This document shows positions 1-13,800 of a stretch of DNA of 64,000 nt, piece after piece. Position 1 is the stretch's first letter; each line of letters begins with the position of its first letter. The stretch comes from Corythucha ciliata. Taxonomy: Eukaryota; Arthropoda; Insecta; Hemiptera; Tingidae. The stretch is from the NCBI GenBank assembly GCA_038030265.1, contig CM075940.1:7936001-8000000 (forward strand). The letters run 5' to 3'. The notes below the pieces were generated by a model. That model worked only from the letters and a program-made list of their open reading frames with translations, was not told the DNA's origin and did no database searches. The position numbers and the translations under genes are program-made.

Positions 1-360
1 TCTAACTGTGCACTTCACGAATTAGTGATTTAGTGTCTTTTAGCCATGAATTAACGCTTTTCCTCTACGTTGTCCACGAAGGTTTCCTCCAAAAAACCAC
101 GAGTTAGCACCATCTCAATTCAAACCACGAATTTCTCAACATTAGCCGCGAGAACGAGCGTTTTTCCTAATTTTAGCCGCCAATTAGCGCTTTGACCGAA
201 TTTAAGCCGCGAATTAGCGCTTTTTTAGTTGAGAATTAGTGTGTTTCCCCATTCTAGATGGGGCGATTTATTTCCAAGTTAACTGTGAATAAGCCGTTTG
301 GTTCAATTTTAGCCACTAATTTATCCCAATTTCAGTGTATTTTCAATTTGGCTATAGGCA
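1..360. repeat. Degenerate 'ttagccgcgaattagcgc' repeat array (family A)
   Basis: Repeated variants of a unit near ttttagccgcgaattagcgc, spaced about 25-35 bp apart, for example around 165-240. The same family reappears at 51.1-53.3 kb and, reversed, at 35.6-36.4 kb. It lies in a twitchin intron or beyond the last linker exon seen here. Confidence 0.7.
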
Positions 361-534
361 GGTCAAGAATCATTTATGGTTGATGGGGGGGGGGGATGAG
401 GAGCAGGCGTAGGGAGGTTTGTGAATCCGCACTGGGTCCCTTGTGACATGGCATATGAGTCACCTTTAACTCCGAGTGCGAAAACACTGTTTGTAGAATA
501 TTCACGAGACGTCATTATTAATTATACTTCTTAC

Positions 535-1802
535 CTTTTCTTCCTTCTTCTCTACTGAAGTTTCTTCTTTCTGTTAATGAAACATAAATAATTAGCGTAA
601 CAGCGAACAGCAACGTAACTTATTATAAGTTACCTTTTCTGTTTTTTGTTCAACCTTTGTTTTGGTAACAGTTTTCTATAAATAAAAATTTGAATAATTA
701 ATGAAAAGTATGAGGAACACAAATTTGTAGTTGTCAATAAAGTTGTAACACAAATTTTCGTTAGTTACTTATAATTGTTGAATATATTTTAATTATTAGC
801 TAATCTAATCTGTTTTGAATTATTTACAAATGTCACAGTGTAAAGGTGTGCGGAATCAGTGTCGATTTCATCAGAAAAAAAAATTACCTTTTCTTCCTTC
901 TTTGAGATTGCCAATTTATCTTCAGTCTGTAACAAAATTAACGGCAAAATAGTTTTGGTACCGCTCTGTCTTGGAAACAAAACTCATTGACTGGGACTTT
1001 ATTTTTATTTTTCGGAAACCTTAAGGTGTTACGTTCTTACACCCTTCAAAAGTTTAAATACTGCCCCCCCCCTCTTCTGGTATAACTTAAATTATGAAGG
1101 GTGAAGCTACCCTGAACGGGGGAAATACGTTCCAATTTACACGAACTAAAAATTACAAATAGTTAAGTTTCATGGTCTCCAAAATGAGTCAGCCCCCCCC
1201 TCTCTTACACTGATGGGTGGGTTTCGTGAACCTAATGCTGTCTAATTAGGTATGAAAATGTGTGCTGTGTCTTATTATTTTACTGCTAGCTGCTTTAGTC
1301 CTCATTCCGTTACTTGTAGATATCTCAAACTTAATTTTTATTAGAATAATTAACTCAAAATCCTGCTTTAGTATTACTAAGTAAGTATATAAGACTACTA
1401 CTCCAAAAGGCATTAGTTTATCTGAATTTGTCTGTTTTACTCTTTTTCATAGTCTGTTAAAGGACTCTGTTCCTTTAGATCAATGGCATCTACGTTTCAA
1501 TAGTTACAAATAAGCGATAATACGGGACGGACATCACCGTGTACCTTATCGTTTTGTTTTTCATCCGCCAACTTAAGCTTTTCTTGATCCTAATATTAAA
1601 CAAAAGTTTCTATGAATGATGCTCAACTTGTTTATGTCATATCCTTAATTGATTTTTAAAAAACTTCACTCAATCACTTCTTTACCTTCTCTATTTTTAA
1701 AACTTCATTCTCTGCGACTCTTTCAAGCTTAGGTTTATCAAGTTTCGACTTGTCGTCTAATTTGGGCGTAACAGGCTTTTTAGCTTTAATTGAGTCATCG
1801 AC
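535..1802 (-). CDS. bt: Twitchin linker exons nearest the left edge
   Basis: Exons 1686-1802 (117 nt, begins VDDSIKAKKPVTPKLDDKSK), 888-926 (TEDKLAISKKEEK), 634-675 (KTVTKTKVEQKTEK) and 535-570 (KEETSVEKKEEK). All are phase 0, multiples of three and bounded by AG/GTAA-type sites. They show the linker continuing toward the edge. Positions 1-534 contain no further exon that I can support. The two smallest are called from splice sites and Lys/Glu composition only. Confidence 0.7.
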
Positions 1803-4800
1803 CTAAAAACATCTCACTTTTTTTATTCGAAGTTTGTTGATTTTTTTTTTATATAAAAAAAGCGGGATGGCATTGTGTATTGTCCACTTTGTCTTTCAAC
1901 ACCATTATGTTATGTACTGTACACCTTTAAATTTTGTTTAACGTTGTATCGTACAATTTACCTTTTCCGGAGGTGTGACGAGTGATTTCACACTGGGTTT
2001 ATCTGTGGGTGCCAGTGTTTTCTCGCTTGTTTTTTCAGTGGGTGGTGCCAGTGATTTATCGCTTGGTTTTTCAGTGGGTGGTGCCAGTGATTTTTCACTT
2101 GGTTTTTCTGTGGGTGTGCCCAATGTTTTCGCTCGTGGCGTTTCAGTGTCGTTTGTGTGTTCCGTCTAAACAGACAAAACGGTCGAAATGTTCTCAAATG
2201 CTCGAAATGTTTCTTTATTTTAAAGGGCTCGCTCCCTGAAAGCTATTCGAGTCCTTTTTTTTTGGTAGACCATTTGTTGAGTTCCGTTGGATCCAGTGTA
2301 CTGAACTGTGCTGTTATTGTTTGTAAATTAAAACAGGCGAAGTGATTTGACGGTCCGGTTGTTTCCCTTTCGTGTGTTTTTTTTAGTAAGCTCTTACTTA
2401 TAAGATTACCTGAGGTGCTTCCTCTTTCTTTTCCACTTTAGGCCTGTCGACTTTTTTGAGCAAAGACCTGGTCCACTCTAGACTGTTAACATTTTCCGGT
2501 GGCTACAAACAAATTTTACATCGTTGTATTTGGGGGAAGCGCGTCTCTTAGTTAGTCGCTTTGGGGGGGGGGGAGGCTATGTCGTGTTATTTAATGATGA
2601 ACTGAATCTTAAAAGTCTTTTTTTTTACCTTAACTGCCGGCCTAAGAGCTTTCGGTCGCTGTGGTTTCTATAAATAATAAATTTAAAAGTAAGTGTTTGA
2701 ATCACTAAGGAAATTTCCCAGGCGGTTACGTTCCCAACGTTATTTTGTTTGTTAGACTACTACTCCTTAAACCTTATTTATTCTCTTGCTTGTTAAACTG
2801 ACTACTACACCGTCATGTTATATAGTAATAAGAGCCGAATCCTTTCCTTGAGCATCGCAAATCGTGAATATACCAACAAAATAAAAGTTTTAAAATTAGT
2901 CTGATAAACACTCTGCTTATTTTCTCGATTGAGCACAGCGGAAGAATAAGAGCCACAACTTGGGCAAATTTACCTTTTCCTCCACTGGCTCTGGAACAGA
3001 CTTTGTTTCCACCTGAACAGATTTTGATTTTTCAATTGCATGGTCACCTTTCAAATTTATCCTGTTTTTACCTTGTCAACCTTTGCCTCTACTTTCTTTT
3101 TCTCTTCTTCTTTCTACAAATACGAACAAAAAAAAAAATAGCTGACAAACTACTGTTTCATGGTATTATAGACATTATAAAAAACATTATTTACGGCCCA
3201 ATAATTCAAAATTGCGTTAATTCAATAACAATAGGAAGTAATTATTTTCAATTACCTTTTGTACTTCTTCTTTGATTTCTTCTATCTTCGCTTCTTCCTT
3301 CTTCGTCACCTTCTGCGGAAAGTCCCGCGGTGAGTAGGGAAAAGAGAAAAAAATCAAAGCCACTTCTTACCTTTATGCTGCTTCTCTTCTTTTCTTCCTT
3401 CTACATTTTTCCAGAAAAAAAAAAGAAAAAAGGAAATCAGAAGATTTGAATGCCTCACAAAAAAGCGCTGTTTTTACCTTGTCTTCCTTGACCGACAACG
3501 ACGATGTCTCCTCTTTCTACAACAGCAAAAGTGAATGTTTTTAAAAATATACAAATCTGGAGAGTTACTTCACAGCCCCCCCCCCCTGGGGCCTTACCTT
3601 GACAGAAGATCGCCTTCTTGTTACTTCTTTGACTTCTTCTTTCTTCTATTGGGTGAACGGGAAGGGAAATTAAATTATCGTTATTGTGACCACAAAAATG
3701 GGAAGCTTACCTGAATAATTTCTTCCGACTTTTCTTCCTTCTGGAAACACAAATGTCAATGAGAATCAACTAATAGCTGAAAGGGTGGAGGGATAATGTA
3801 TTTGACTATAGACTTTCAAGTTCCAACCGTTTCACGCCTTCAACGATGACAACCACTGAAAACCCCTCCCTTGTAGTTTTTTTTTTTTTTTTTGGTTGCG
3901 AGGAAAATTATAACTGCCCCCACCGGCACAATTATAACCGAGGGTTGGGGAATGACTTGTGTCGGACTAAAGGAATCCTCTTTATTAAGGTCACATGTGG
4001 GCTTTAGACCAAAATGCGGGGAGTCATCAAAATAGTTTTACTCTCTGTACAAGAGGGGGAAGGGTTTTTAAAACTCAGGTACCTTTCATTTCCTCTTGTT
4101 TCACGGTTGCCAAAAGACGGAAAATGAGGCTGGGTGGGGTGATATAAACCGATGGGCAAAAGTACGTAAATTTTGTTAGGCGATACGTTTAGGAGAAGGA
4201 GGTGAGGGAGGGAAGTGTCACGGTGAGAATTAATTAATTAAATTTATTTCGAGGAGGCAAGTCTCGGTGAAGGTCCGATTTTTCGAAGTGTTTCACGTAA
4301 AATAGACGCCAACCCCAAAGTAAATTTGGCTTTGTTACGTTCTCTTTTTAAAATTTATTGCACAAGCTGGCCGAATTCAAATGTTTCAAGTGCAAGATTT
4401 GTGAGTACGCGTTTTTACCTTCGGATTGATTTATTCTTTTGTCTTCAAAAATATCTGTGGGAGGGGGGGGGGAGATTTTGGAATGTGTTCAAAATTGTAA
4501 CTTTTGGAACTTTCATCAGAATCTCAGTTCAAACATCCCAGTCACACGAAACTCACCTTTTTAGCGACTTCTTCTTTTTTGTCCACCTTTTTCTCTTCTA
4601 CTTTTTTAGCATCATCCTTCTTTTCTACTTTTTCTTCCTTCTTTTCTACTTTTTCTTCCTTCTTTTCTACTTTTTCTTCCTTCTTTTCAACTTTTTCTTC
4701 CTTCTTTTCAACTTTCTCCTCTTTCTTTTCAACCTTTTCTTCTTTCTTCTCCTCCTTCTTTTCCTGTGAGCATTTAAAAAACTAATAATTGAAGGTGTCC

Positions 4801-7800
4801 CATCTTAATAATACCCTCTCACCTCTTTTTTCTCATCCTTTTTCTCCTGGAAACAGAAGACGAATAAATTAATTTTCTATTCGCTTGTTGTCATTATTAG
4901 TTGGACATTTCCATGCCATTAAATTAAAAAATAAAAATTCAAACTTTTGTTAGGAGTAAAAAGGAAAAAATCCACTCATTGAGCCCTTTAGCCTCAGTCA
5001 AAAGGTGACATCGGGTTTTTCCTGACTGCCAACTTGAAGCAATTTTGTTAAAAGCGGTCTTTTTAAAGCCTGAAATGGTGAAACTTACGCGGCCAAGTCA
5101 CTTACTGAAATAGGAAAATCTTCGTTTTATTTATGGAAATTATCAATATTTTTTAAATTGTTTCACCATTAACGGTCAATGAGGCGGACGTCTCGTCAGA
5201 ACCAGCGGTGTTGCTTGCCGTGACTGTGTACGTTCCCTCGAATTCCTTTTTACAACTTTGAATTGATATTGTAATCGTCTGGCCATCGAATGAAATATTG
5301 ACGGTGTCCGAGCTTGTAATCGTTTTGCCGTTCCTTCAAATAATTAAACGATGAATTATTTGTTTGTTCCCCCTTCCCCAACCTCCCACTTGATTTGGTC
5401 AATTTTCAACCGACCTTGTCACCGTAATTTTGATCGTTTTGTCGGAGCTGGACAAAGAAGCTGACATTCGAGCGCTTTCACCCTCTGTGACAGACTACAT
5501 CGAATATACGTTAATTTTTTGTTAGTGGGCCCCCTTTATAAAAGTGAATCGAAAAAACTACCTTTGCTTTGAGTTTTTCGACAAATTTCGGTGCTTCAAT
5601 TTGAGGGGCAATGATAACGTCGATCGTATTCGACATGGCTTCGCCCTTTTCATTCTTCGCCACCAATTTATACGTGCCCTTGTCGGCCGCCGTGGCTGGA
5701 TTAATTTCAAGTTTGACAGCGAATTCACCCTGACAAACAAAAAAACCACAAAAATGGTTATACGGATCAACTTGAAAGACAATTTAATAAATTACCTCTT
5801 TAACTTTCATGACTTTAACTTGGTGAGTTCGACTCTCTTTGATGACAGTCGTTTCTTTCATCCATGTAACCTTTGGTTCGAACACTGACTGAACTTTACA
5901 TTCGATTACGATTGTATTTTGTTTCGTTATAGTGACTGTTTTAGGTACTTCCTTTATTACGGGGATGACTAAGGATGTAAAATATGTGTTAAATTTCTTA
6001 AAGGAAACAAGTAATTGGGGGGGGGGGGTCGTACTTTCAATGTTAAGGGTCAGATTAGCGTTGAGTTCCCCGCATTCGTTTTTAATGTTACACTTGTAAA
6101 TGCCAGAATCTTGTATTCCAGGATCCTACAAAAACAAATCATCAATGATAAAGTTTTCAATATCGTTGAATTTACTGATTGGATTTACTTTTAGTTCCAA
6201 TCGTATGTAATAAGTGTCATCCTTTTCTTCCATTCTCCAGGAGAGTCTTGAAGTTTCTTTTAGCACTTGACCCTCGTGATACCATACGATAGTCGGTTTC
6301 GGGTCAGCCTTGACTTTAAAGTCCATAACAACGAGTTTTCCTCCCTGTTCAGAACGTATTTTCGGTTTTTCGATAAACGTTGGAGCCACTCCTTCAGGCT
6401 CGGCCTCGGCTTCGATGTTCAAATTCAAATTTGCGTTACTCTCGCCGAATTCATTCTTAACGTGACACTTGTATGTGCCGCTGTCAGGCCCTATTGGGTC
6501 CTTCGAGGTGAGGGGGAAAAAAACGTTTAAATTCAAGTTATCCTACCCCGCCCGCCAGCGCCCCCTCCTATACACCTACTTGTATTTCGAGCATTAAAAT
6601 ATAAGTATCGTCCTTCTCTTCGACTTTCATCCTCGTTCGTCCACCCTCCGTAACGACTTTGGTTCCCTTGTACCACGTGACGGTCGGTCGAGGTTTGGCC
6701 GTGCACGTGCATTTCATCGTTATAAGAGTTCCAGACTCGTTGGGGATGATTCGAGGCTTTTCAGTGAACGACGGAGCGAAGCCGGCTCCTTCGTCGCCGC
6801 CTGAAAAATAAGAGAGCGGTGGACGAAGGAGGCGGTGAATATTTGGAAGCTTTGTCGTTTTTTGTTTCGGTTAGAAAGAGGCATTTTTTCGAGAAAAGGG
6901 CCAAAAGATTGAAAAATATTAAATATTTCAAGATTAGAAACTTTGCCGAAGACATCACCTGAAACAGAAACTGTGCGATGAGAAAATTCGAAATAAGAAA
7001 TTATTACAGAGAAGAGAATAACACGAAGTTTGAAAATAAATTGAAAATAAGCACCAAGGAAAATAAATTGAGACATTTTCCTTGACATTGTTAAAAATAA
7101 AGCGGATATTGAGATCTTGGTTGGAATAAAAAGAGATAGAGACACGTTTTCCAAGACTCTCTGTTTTATATTACCTTGGAAGTTGAGCGCAATATTGGCA
7201 TTACTCTCTCCAAACGCATTGCAAGCGTTACACCGGTAGTTGCCGCCGTCCTGTGGGGTCGGCTTGGAAATTTCCAGTTTCAGAAGGTATTGATCTTTGC
7301 TAGTCGCTTTTTTCGTCATTCGTATCCGCGACGAGTCGAGAATGACGGTCTCACCCTGGTACCAGACAATGTCGGGAACAGGATTCGCTTCAAGAAGACA
7401 CTCCATGACGAGAATATCGCCCTCTTGGTGAATGGTCGGTTTTTTCGGGAAACGCGGCGGCTTGCCGTCAATGAGTCTTAGCAAGGACACAGAAAAGAGA
7501 AAGAGGTTAGGTCATTCTGTCGTTTTTTGTGGACGCAGTGTTAAGGGGGTGGAGATTCACAGTCTGTGAAACCGTCGCGTCGTCTGCTACTCGGTATACA
7601 TTTTCTCGCCTTAATTCTGCACCAATCCCGTTCTTCCATTTATTTGAAAAAAGGGGTACAACTGAATACGCAGAATACCCTGGAGATTGAAACAAGATCT
7701 TGAAATCCTTGGTCCAAAGCAAGAAAATGTATGCCAAGAAGTAGACGAGGGCTCGAGGAGTCATCTGTGAAACTCCCCCTTAAGTTACCGATGAGAAGTT

Positions 7801-10800
7801 GAAGTGTCTGTACTCGAAATACAGCACTTACGTACTCGAATGGATTCTCTGGCAGTTCAGAGATCCAAGAGGTTTTCGTCCTTGAGAAATTGTAAATATA
7901 CTGAATGGTTCCCTTCCCACATCAGAATTGTTGTAATTTTTGATTAAAGCTATGCTCACGAGGGGAAAAGAAAAGGCAGATGAACTCGCTCCGATGGACA
8001 TCACGCGAATGCTGCTACTAAGGGGAGGGGGAAGGGGGTTAGGGCTCTGTTGTGACGGAGAGCCGAGGCAAAACTTATTAGTCCAGTAAAATTGGATGGA
8101 TTACGACGAAATTTTTGGAGTTGTCCTGTTATTTTGAGAATAACGCCTAACCTTTGCATTTTAGCTTGAAAACTCCTTATAAAAGAGCATTAAATTTCCT
8201 ACATTTTATGAAGAAAATTTTACGTACGTTTTTTGTATGATTAACCGTTTATCCATCACGCTTGATTCTCGCCCGACAAAATGAAAACAAAATCCCATTT
8301 TTATTTTTTTTACGCTGTAATCAACCTTCTTTCACTAAAATTGAATCAATATGGCGTATTAAATGGCATATTGGTACACATTTACACTGAGAGAAGTGGA
8401 AAATTTGAAGGGACGGTCAGGAAATTAATGTGGTCGGTCAGTTTTTTTTTTCAAAAGAACGGTTAGAAAATATTCAAGAACGGTCAACATTAAACCACTG
8501 TGATGGAAGGTACAAATTTGAACCGTCGCAATGATTCTAGTTGTCCCGTTCGTTCTGGCCCTCCTATTATTGCAACTCTACCGTCCTTATAAATGGGTAA
8601 CTAATAAAAGGGAGACGCGATGGACGGCTGAATGATTTTGAAGACGGTCGTGACGCTTGAAAGGCCGGTCTAATTTTTAAATGGACGATGTTGACACTGC
8701 TGTCGCTTGAAAGGATGTTGGTGGTGGAAGCATGGAAGTGATGATCAGTGCATTATAGGCGGGAAGAATCGTCGCTAACACAGTGAAAGTGATACATTTA
8801 AGAGTTTGTTTTCTGTATTTTTCTACGCTTTGACTCCTAAATTGGCACTGACCATGTCAGAGTCAATTTTCATTCTTATGTCAAATAATTTGGCAAGAAT
8901 TAGTTTCATGTCGACCTAGATGAGCACACAAATTTTCATAAAAATCCGAGATACTAAGGTCCACCCCTTGATTGATTTGGCGTGGAGGGCTTTTTGGAAA
9001 CATAATGAGCAATTTACAGATTTTATTCTCAAAAATTCTTATCGCACTGTTCACTGTGGTAAGGGGCTGGACTCGATCTTTTCGCTTGAATTTCACATCT
9101 TTGAAGTTGTCGCCAACAATATTGCTCATGCCTGAAACGCCCACCGTACTTGTCTGATGACAGTTAATACGTTCGTCAGCCACAACGCCCGAACTAATTG
9201 AGTACAAAAGTGGGTTTGTTGGAAATGGGAGGGGCTGCATCAACCATTCATGCATCTTTTTCGAAACCTTTTGATGTCTTGTGACGGTTGAGTCCTTCAG
9301 GGCTGCATGCTGGTTAACGTATGGATTGTAACACCACAGAATCTTTCAATTTTATCTGAGACGTGTTGCACTGACGTCATACCCATTGTCCACCTTGTCA
9401 ATACCCCTTCCCCTACACCCCGTCCATGGGTGAGGCCACCTTGCAATTTTATGTTCTTCATAAGAAACTGACTCATGTGCCACATCGGAATTTTGGTGCA
9501 CGTCGAATCGTGAAGAAACCCTGAGTTGTGAATTGGTCATATTCTCATAGTCTCTAGTATAATGAGCGCATTCAGCGTGCAGAAGTGGCCTGATGCACGG
9601 AAGAATCTGCCACACTGTTTTAAGATGCTGAGTCCAGTTGCCCATTCTCTCAGAAACTATGAACATTTTGTTGAGGTTCACGTTTTCAATTCAATGTACT
9701 GTATCCATAGCTCTGCTGTGGCTCCACGTTACATCAATATATGAAGTTGCTGCTCGACCTTCTCTCTCATTTCACCGCATTCCTCAGTGTTTGGAACAAA
9801 GATTGCCGATTTATCGAAGATGTAAAGAATTTCGTCCAACTATACTTCAGCTTCTGCACTGAGATGTATATCATATCCATAAGGGCCTTGTCACAACTAA
9901 GAGAAAAAAGACACCGACGACGACTAGCGTGTCGGCGTCTTTTTTCGCGAGAGTCGCATAAGTAACAGTGCCATAGTGCCAAAAAAAAAATCGTAAAATC
10001 GTTCACTTTGCAAACACTGAAAACGAGACGCGTTCCAAATAAGCAGTGGACAAACCATTCAGCAATTTCAATGCTTCGACTAGAGGACAGGGGGCCTATT
10101 CTCTAACTCCGAAGCAATAGCTTTTTCGAAGTCATATGTTTATTTCATTAATTTTCTTCAAAGAAATGAATGAAATAGACATATTGGTGGCGAAAAAAAA
10201 TATTGCTTGTTGTTAGAGAATAGGCCCCAAGGACTCGGAATGAAGTACCCCACCGGAGAGCGCCCCGCCTCTCCATTTCTCCTACCCAAGGCCGTCTTTA
10301 CTGCATGGTCATCACTCATCACTGAGGCCCTCACGGCTTCCCAACGTCATCCATCTCCAGACCATGAGACGAACCCCCCAAATCCACCAGTAAAACTCAA
10401 AAGTCTAATCGCACCTTCAGTGCCACTCCCCCCCCCCAAACTTTCCTCAGCCCGTATATTAAAACCTCATAAATTCTAAATTTAGACCAACCTACATTTA
10501 AAACGTGACATTGAGTTCATTTTAGTAGAAAGAGGCTGATTCCTATGTATTTAAAAAAATGACTTTTTTGTTTTTATTTCGTCGGACGATAACCAAGCGT
10601 GACGGCTGATCAGTTGATCGTACAAAAAAACTTCAAATACGTGAAATGTAGAAAATTTAATGCTCTTTTATTAAACATTAGGAGTTTTCTAGCCAAAATG
10701 CATAGCTCAAGAGTTATTTTCAGAACGACAGGGCTAAACCCGAAATTTCGTAGCTTTTTTTTGGGAAAAAACATATCTGTGTTACCAAACCTCATATTCA

Positions 10801-13800
10801 TGTTCAGTATCCCAAAATACCTAATAGTACCAAATTTGAAAACTACTCCAAAACTTTCCCCTATTTTCCATAATGTTACTGGACTATTATAGAGCTTGGA
10901 TACTATGTAGCGGGAGGGGGGGGGGAACTTGAACTACGCCCATGGTGTAGGGGAGGCTGAGAAAACCCGCGAATCATGATGTGAGTGTGACGTTGTATCT
11001 TGACTTCAAATGTCGCTTTTGTTTGTTCCCCCAAAGCTTATAAAAGGAGCATGGGACTTCATCTGTTTTAGTTTCTTTTCCAGTCAGTTTTCAAGATACA
11101 CGCTTACAAGAAATTTCTTCCGTGCATTTATATTTTCTATAATCAACACAATTGAAAGTCACAACAAGGGGACACAATGGAAAGACTGACGTTTTTGGAA
11201 CCCTCCCCCGATATCCATCAAGCAAAAATAATGTTTTGAGTTCATCTGTCAGCTATAGTATGGAATGCGTTCAATTATCGGGTTTACCCCCCCCCCCATC
11301 CAGTTTTCTTGGTTCTGAGAGCGTCCACATGACTGTCAATTTGTTACTACATAGTTGAACTATCGGAGGCACTTACTTTGGTTTGTCGCCTTCTTCGAAA
11401 TTCAGGTTGACCACTGCCGATGCTTCGCCTAATTTATTTGAAGCGACCACTTTGTATGCTCCAGAGTCTTGACTTTCCACGTCCTTAATAACTAATTTCG
11501 CTAAATAATAAAGTTTTTGGTCCAATTCTAAAAACGATTGTACTCTTTTGGTTTCTTTAATTATTTTGCTTCCGTGAAACCTGAAAACGAAGAAAAAAAT
11601 TGAAGTGTTTGATTTAAAAAAAAAAAACAAATCGTCGCTAATTCGCCTTCCTCACCAAATAACTTGAGGCTTAGGCTCGCCCACGAGTCGACACTCGATC
11701 GTAATTTCGGACTCGGCCGTGTCTGACTGTCGCGTCACTGGTCGCTCTGTAAACGTTGGCTTGATCCCATTCTCAGGTACTGGAGCCTCGTCACCTATGG
11801 TCACCAATAATACCTGCTACCTAACTTCACAAAATTCACAGCAAAGTACATCGGTAAAAGGCCCTTTTTTCCTAGGTTCCCTAACCACTAACCTTCATGA
11901 TTTTTTTTTTGTCTCTCTCTCGTTGTTCGTATAAAAACGAAAACAAACTTTATAAAAAAAAAATCTTTCCAATTACAAAAAAGCGTCTTTTAGTGGGCAA
12001 CAATGAAATTACTAAGCGTTTTTTTTTTTTTTTTTTGCTATCATTTTGTTTTGGAGTTCTCGTGTTTTTTTTGTATCCCTTGAGAGCGACATGCCAAACA
12101 CAATAATGTTCCCTGCTGCCAGCAGTAACAAAAAAAAAATCGATTCGAACGCTACTGAACATTAGTTTTGATCGTACAAAAAAACAAAGCATGATACACG
12201 AGCGGCTCAGTTACTTGTACACCTACTTCTTGGTGTAATTGTTATGTTTGTTTTTTTTTGTCTTTTTTTGTTTTTTTTTTTGTTGATAATAAGCCCACAA
12301 AGCGAATTTAATGGAATGCAACTGTTCAAAATCGACTGATAAACAATTAGTGCACAAAAGAGACCTCTTAACAATGTATTAATTCGAGAAAAAAAAAAAT
12401 ACCTCGAAAACCAAAAAAATATCTACCTCGAAAAGGCTAAGGCTTAATGTTATAAATTTGGCAGAAATTACAGGAGACAAAATTGGATATCGGGTTTTAG
12501 CGATGCTCTTAAACTCGGTCAAAATTAATTGGCTTCAATGAAACCTTTTTTGTATGGCAGAGTGTGCAAAAATGTTCATTGTGAACCGATGGGAAGGGGG
12601 GGGGGGTTCCATGCCAGATACGCGTGATTGTTTCCAGTCGTGGAAATGTTGTTTACAACTTAGGAATCAACTAAATGATTGACTATGAATGAGCGTGGTT
12701 GGGGGGGGGGGCTAACGTTCTCTCCCAATGCCTCGTCAATCGTTGCTCCTGTATTTTTCTGCCAAGTTTGAGCGACTCACAAATTGCTTGGCGGGTATTA
12801 TACTCAGCTCTAGCCCAAAAACGAATGACAAAAAAAAAAATTAAATAAAAAACAAATTATTGAATACTGACTGTCGAAATTCAAGCTAATTGTAGCGTTG
12901 CTCTCTCCGAGTTCGTTTTTCGCCATGACTTTGTACTTTCCGGCGTCCTCAACGGTCACATCCGTGATTTCCAGGGTGGCAAAATACGAGTGTCCGTCAC
13001 TTTCGACGAGCAGCTAGGAGGGGGAGGAGGACGTCATTTTGTGTGTGGTTTGTATAGTTTTTAAGGGGCCAAAAGTCAAACCTTATGCCTGGCATCAGCT
13101 TTGACCTCAACGCCACTGTGAGACCAAATAACTGTCGGCCTTGGGTCAGCTTGTATGCGACATTCGAATAATAATCGTTTTCCATCGTCCTCTTGTCGAA
13201 TCGTTGGTTTTTTCGAAAATGTGGGCGCTATTCCGTCAATTTGCCTTTAAAAAAAATGGAGGGATGCTGGAGTTTAGTATTTGATAATTAAGTTAAAATT
13301 GACAAGTGGCTTGACGAGGGGAACGGGAGGAGGGACGTTCTTTGAACCGTTCAAAGTGGATTGAGTGAAACTTGCGTGGGAGGGGGTCGACCCAGTATCT
13401 TTTTGGAAAACAGCCAGTTTCATTCCTTTTGCATGGATCACCATCCTTCAAAATAAATGGTCTTTACAAGTACGGCAGTCCCCAAATGAGGAAAAAGTAA
13501 GGATCTGAAACAGGTGACCTAAAATTAACTTCACCTGTTGCGCATTAATAGAATTTTGCGCAGGAATACGGTCAAAATTTTTGGGGCATGGCGATAATTA
13601 ATTCTTAAATTTTGCCTTTAAAACAGTCTATTGATAGAATAGAACGGTTGGTTTATTTCAACATAGAAAAGTTTTGAATAAATAAACTGGCATGTTTATT
13701 TACTATACAAGACAGTAAGAGACAAAGCGTAGAGCAAAATTGATTGGTAGTGGGGAAAGTGGTGATGATGGTGGTAGTGGTGGGATAGTTAAAATAGTTT

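Noticed and set aside
4326..4785. 147- and 93-codon plus-strand ORFs (poly-F/L/S)
   Set aside because: They are the antisense shadow of the VEKKEEK-coding twitchin exon.
5089..5104. 16-nt twitchin micro-exon as a certain feature
   Set aside because: The splice sites look good, but the phase it leaves does not fit the next linker exon, so it is kept only as a possibility.
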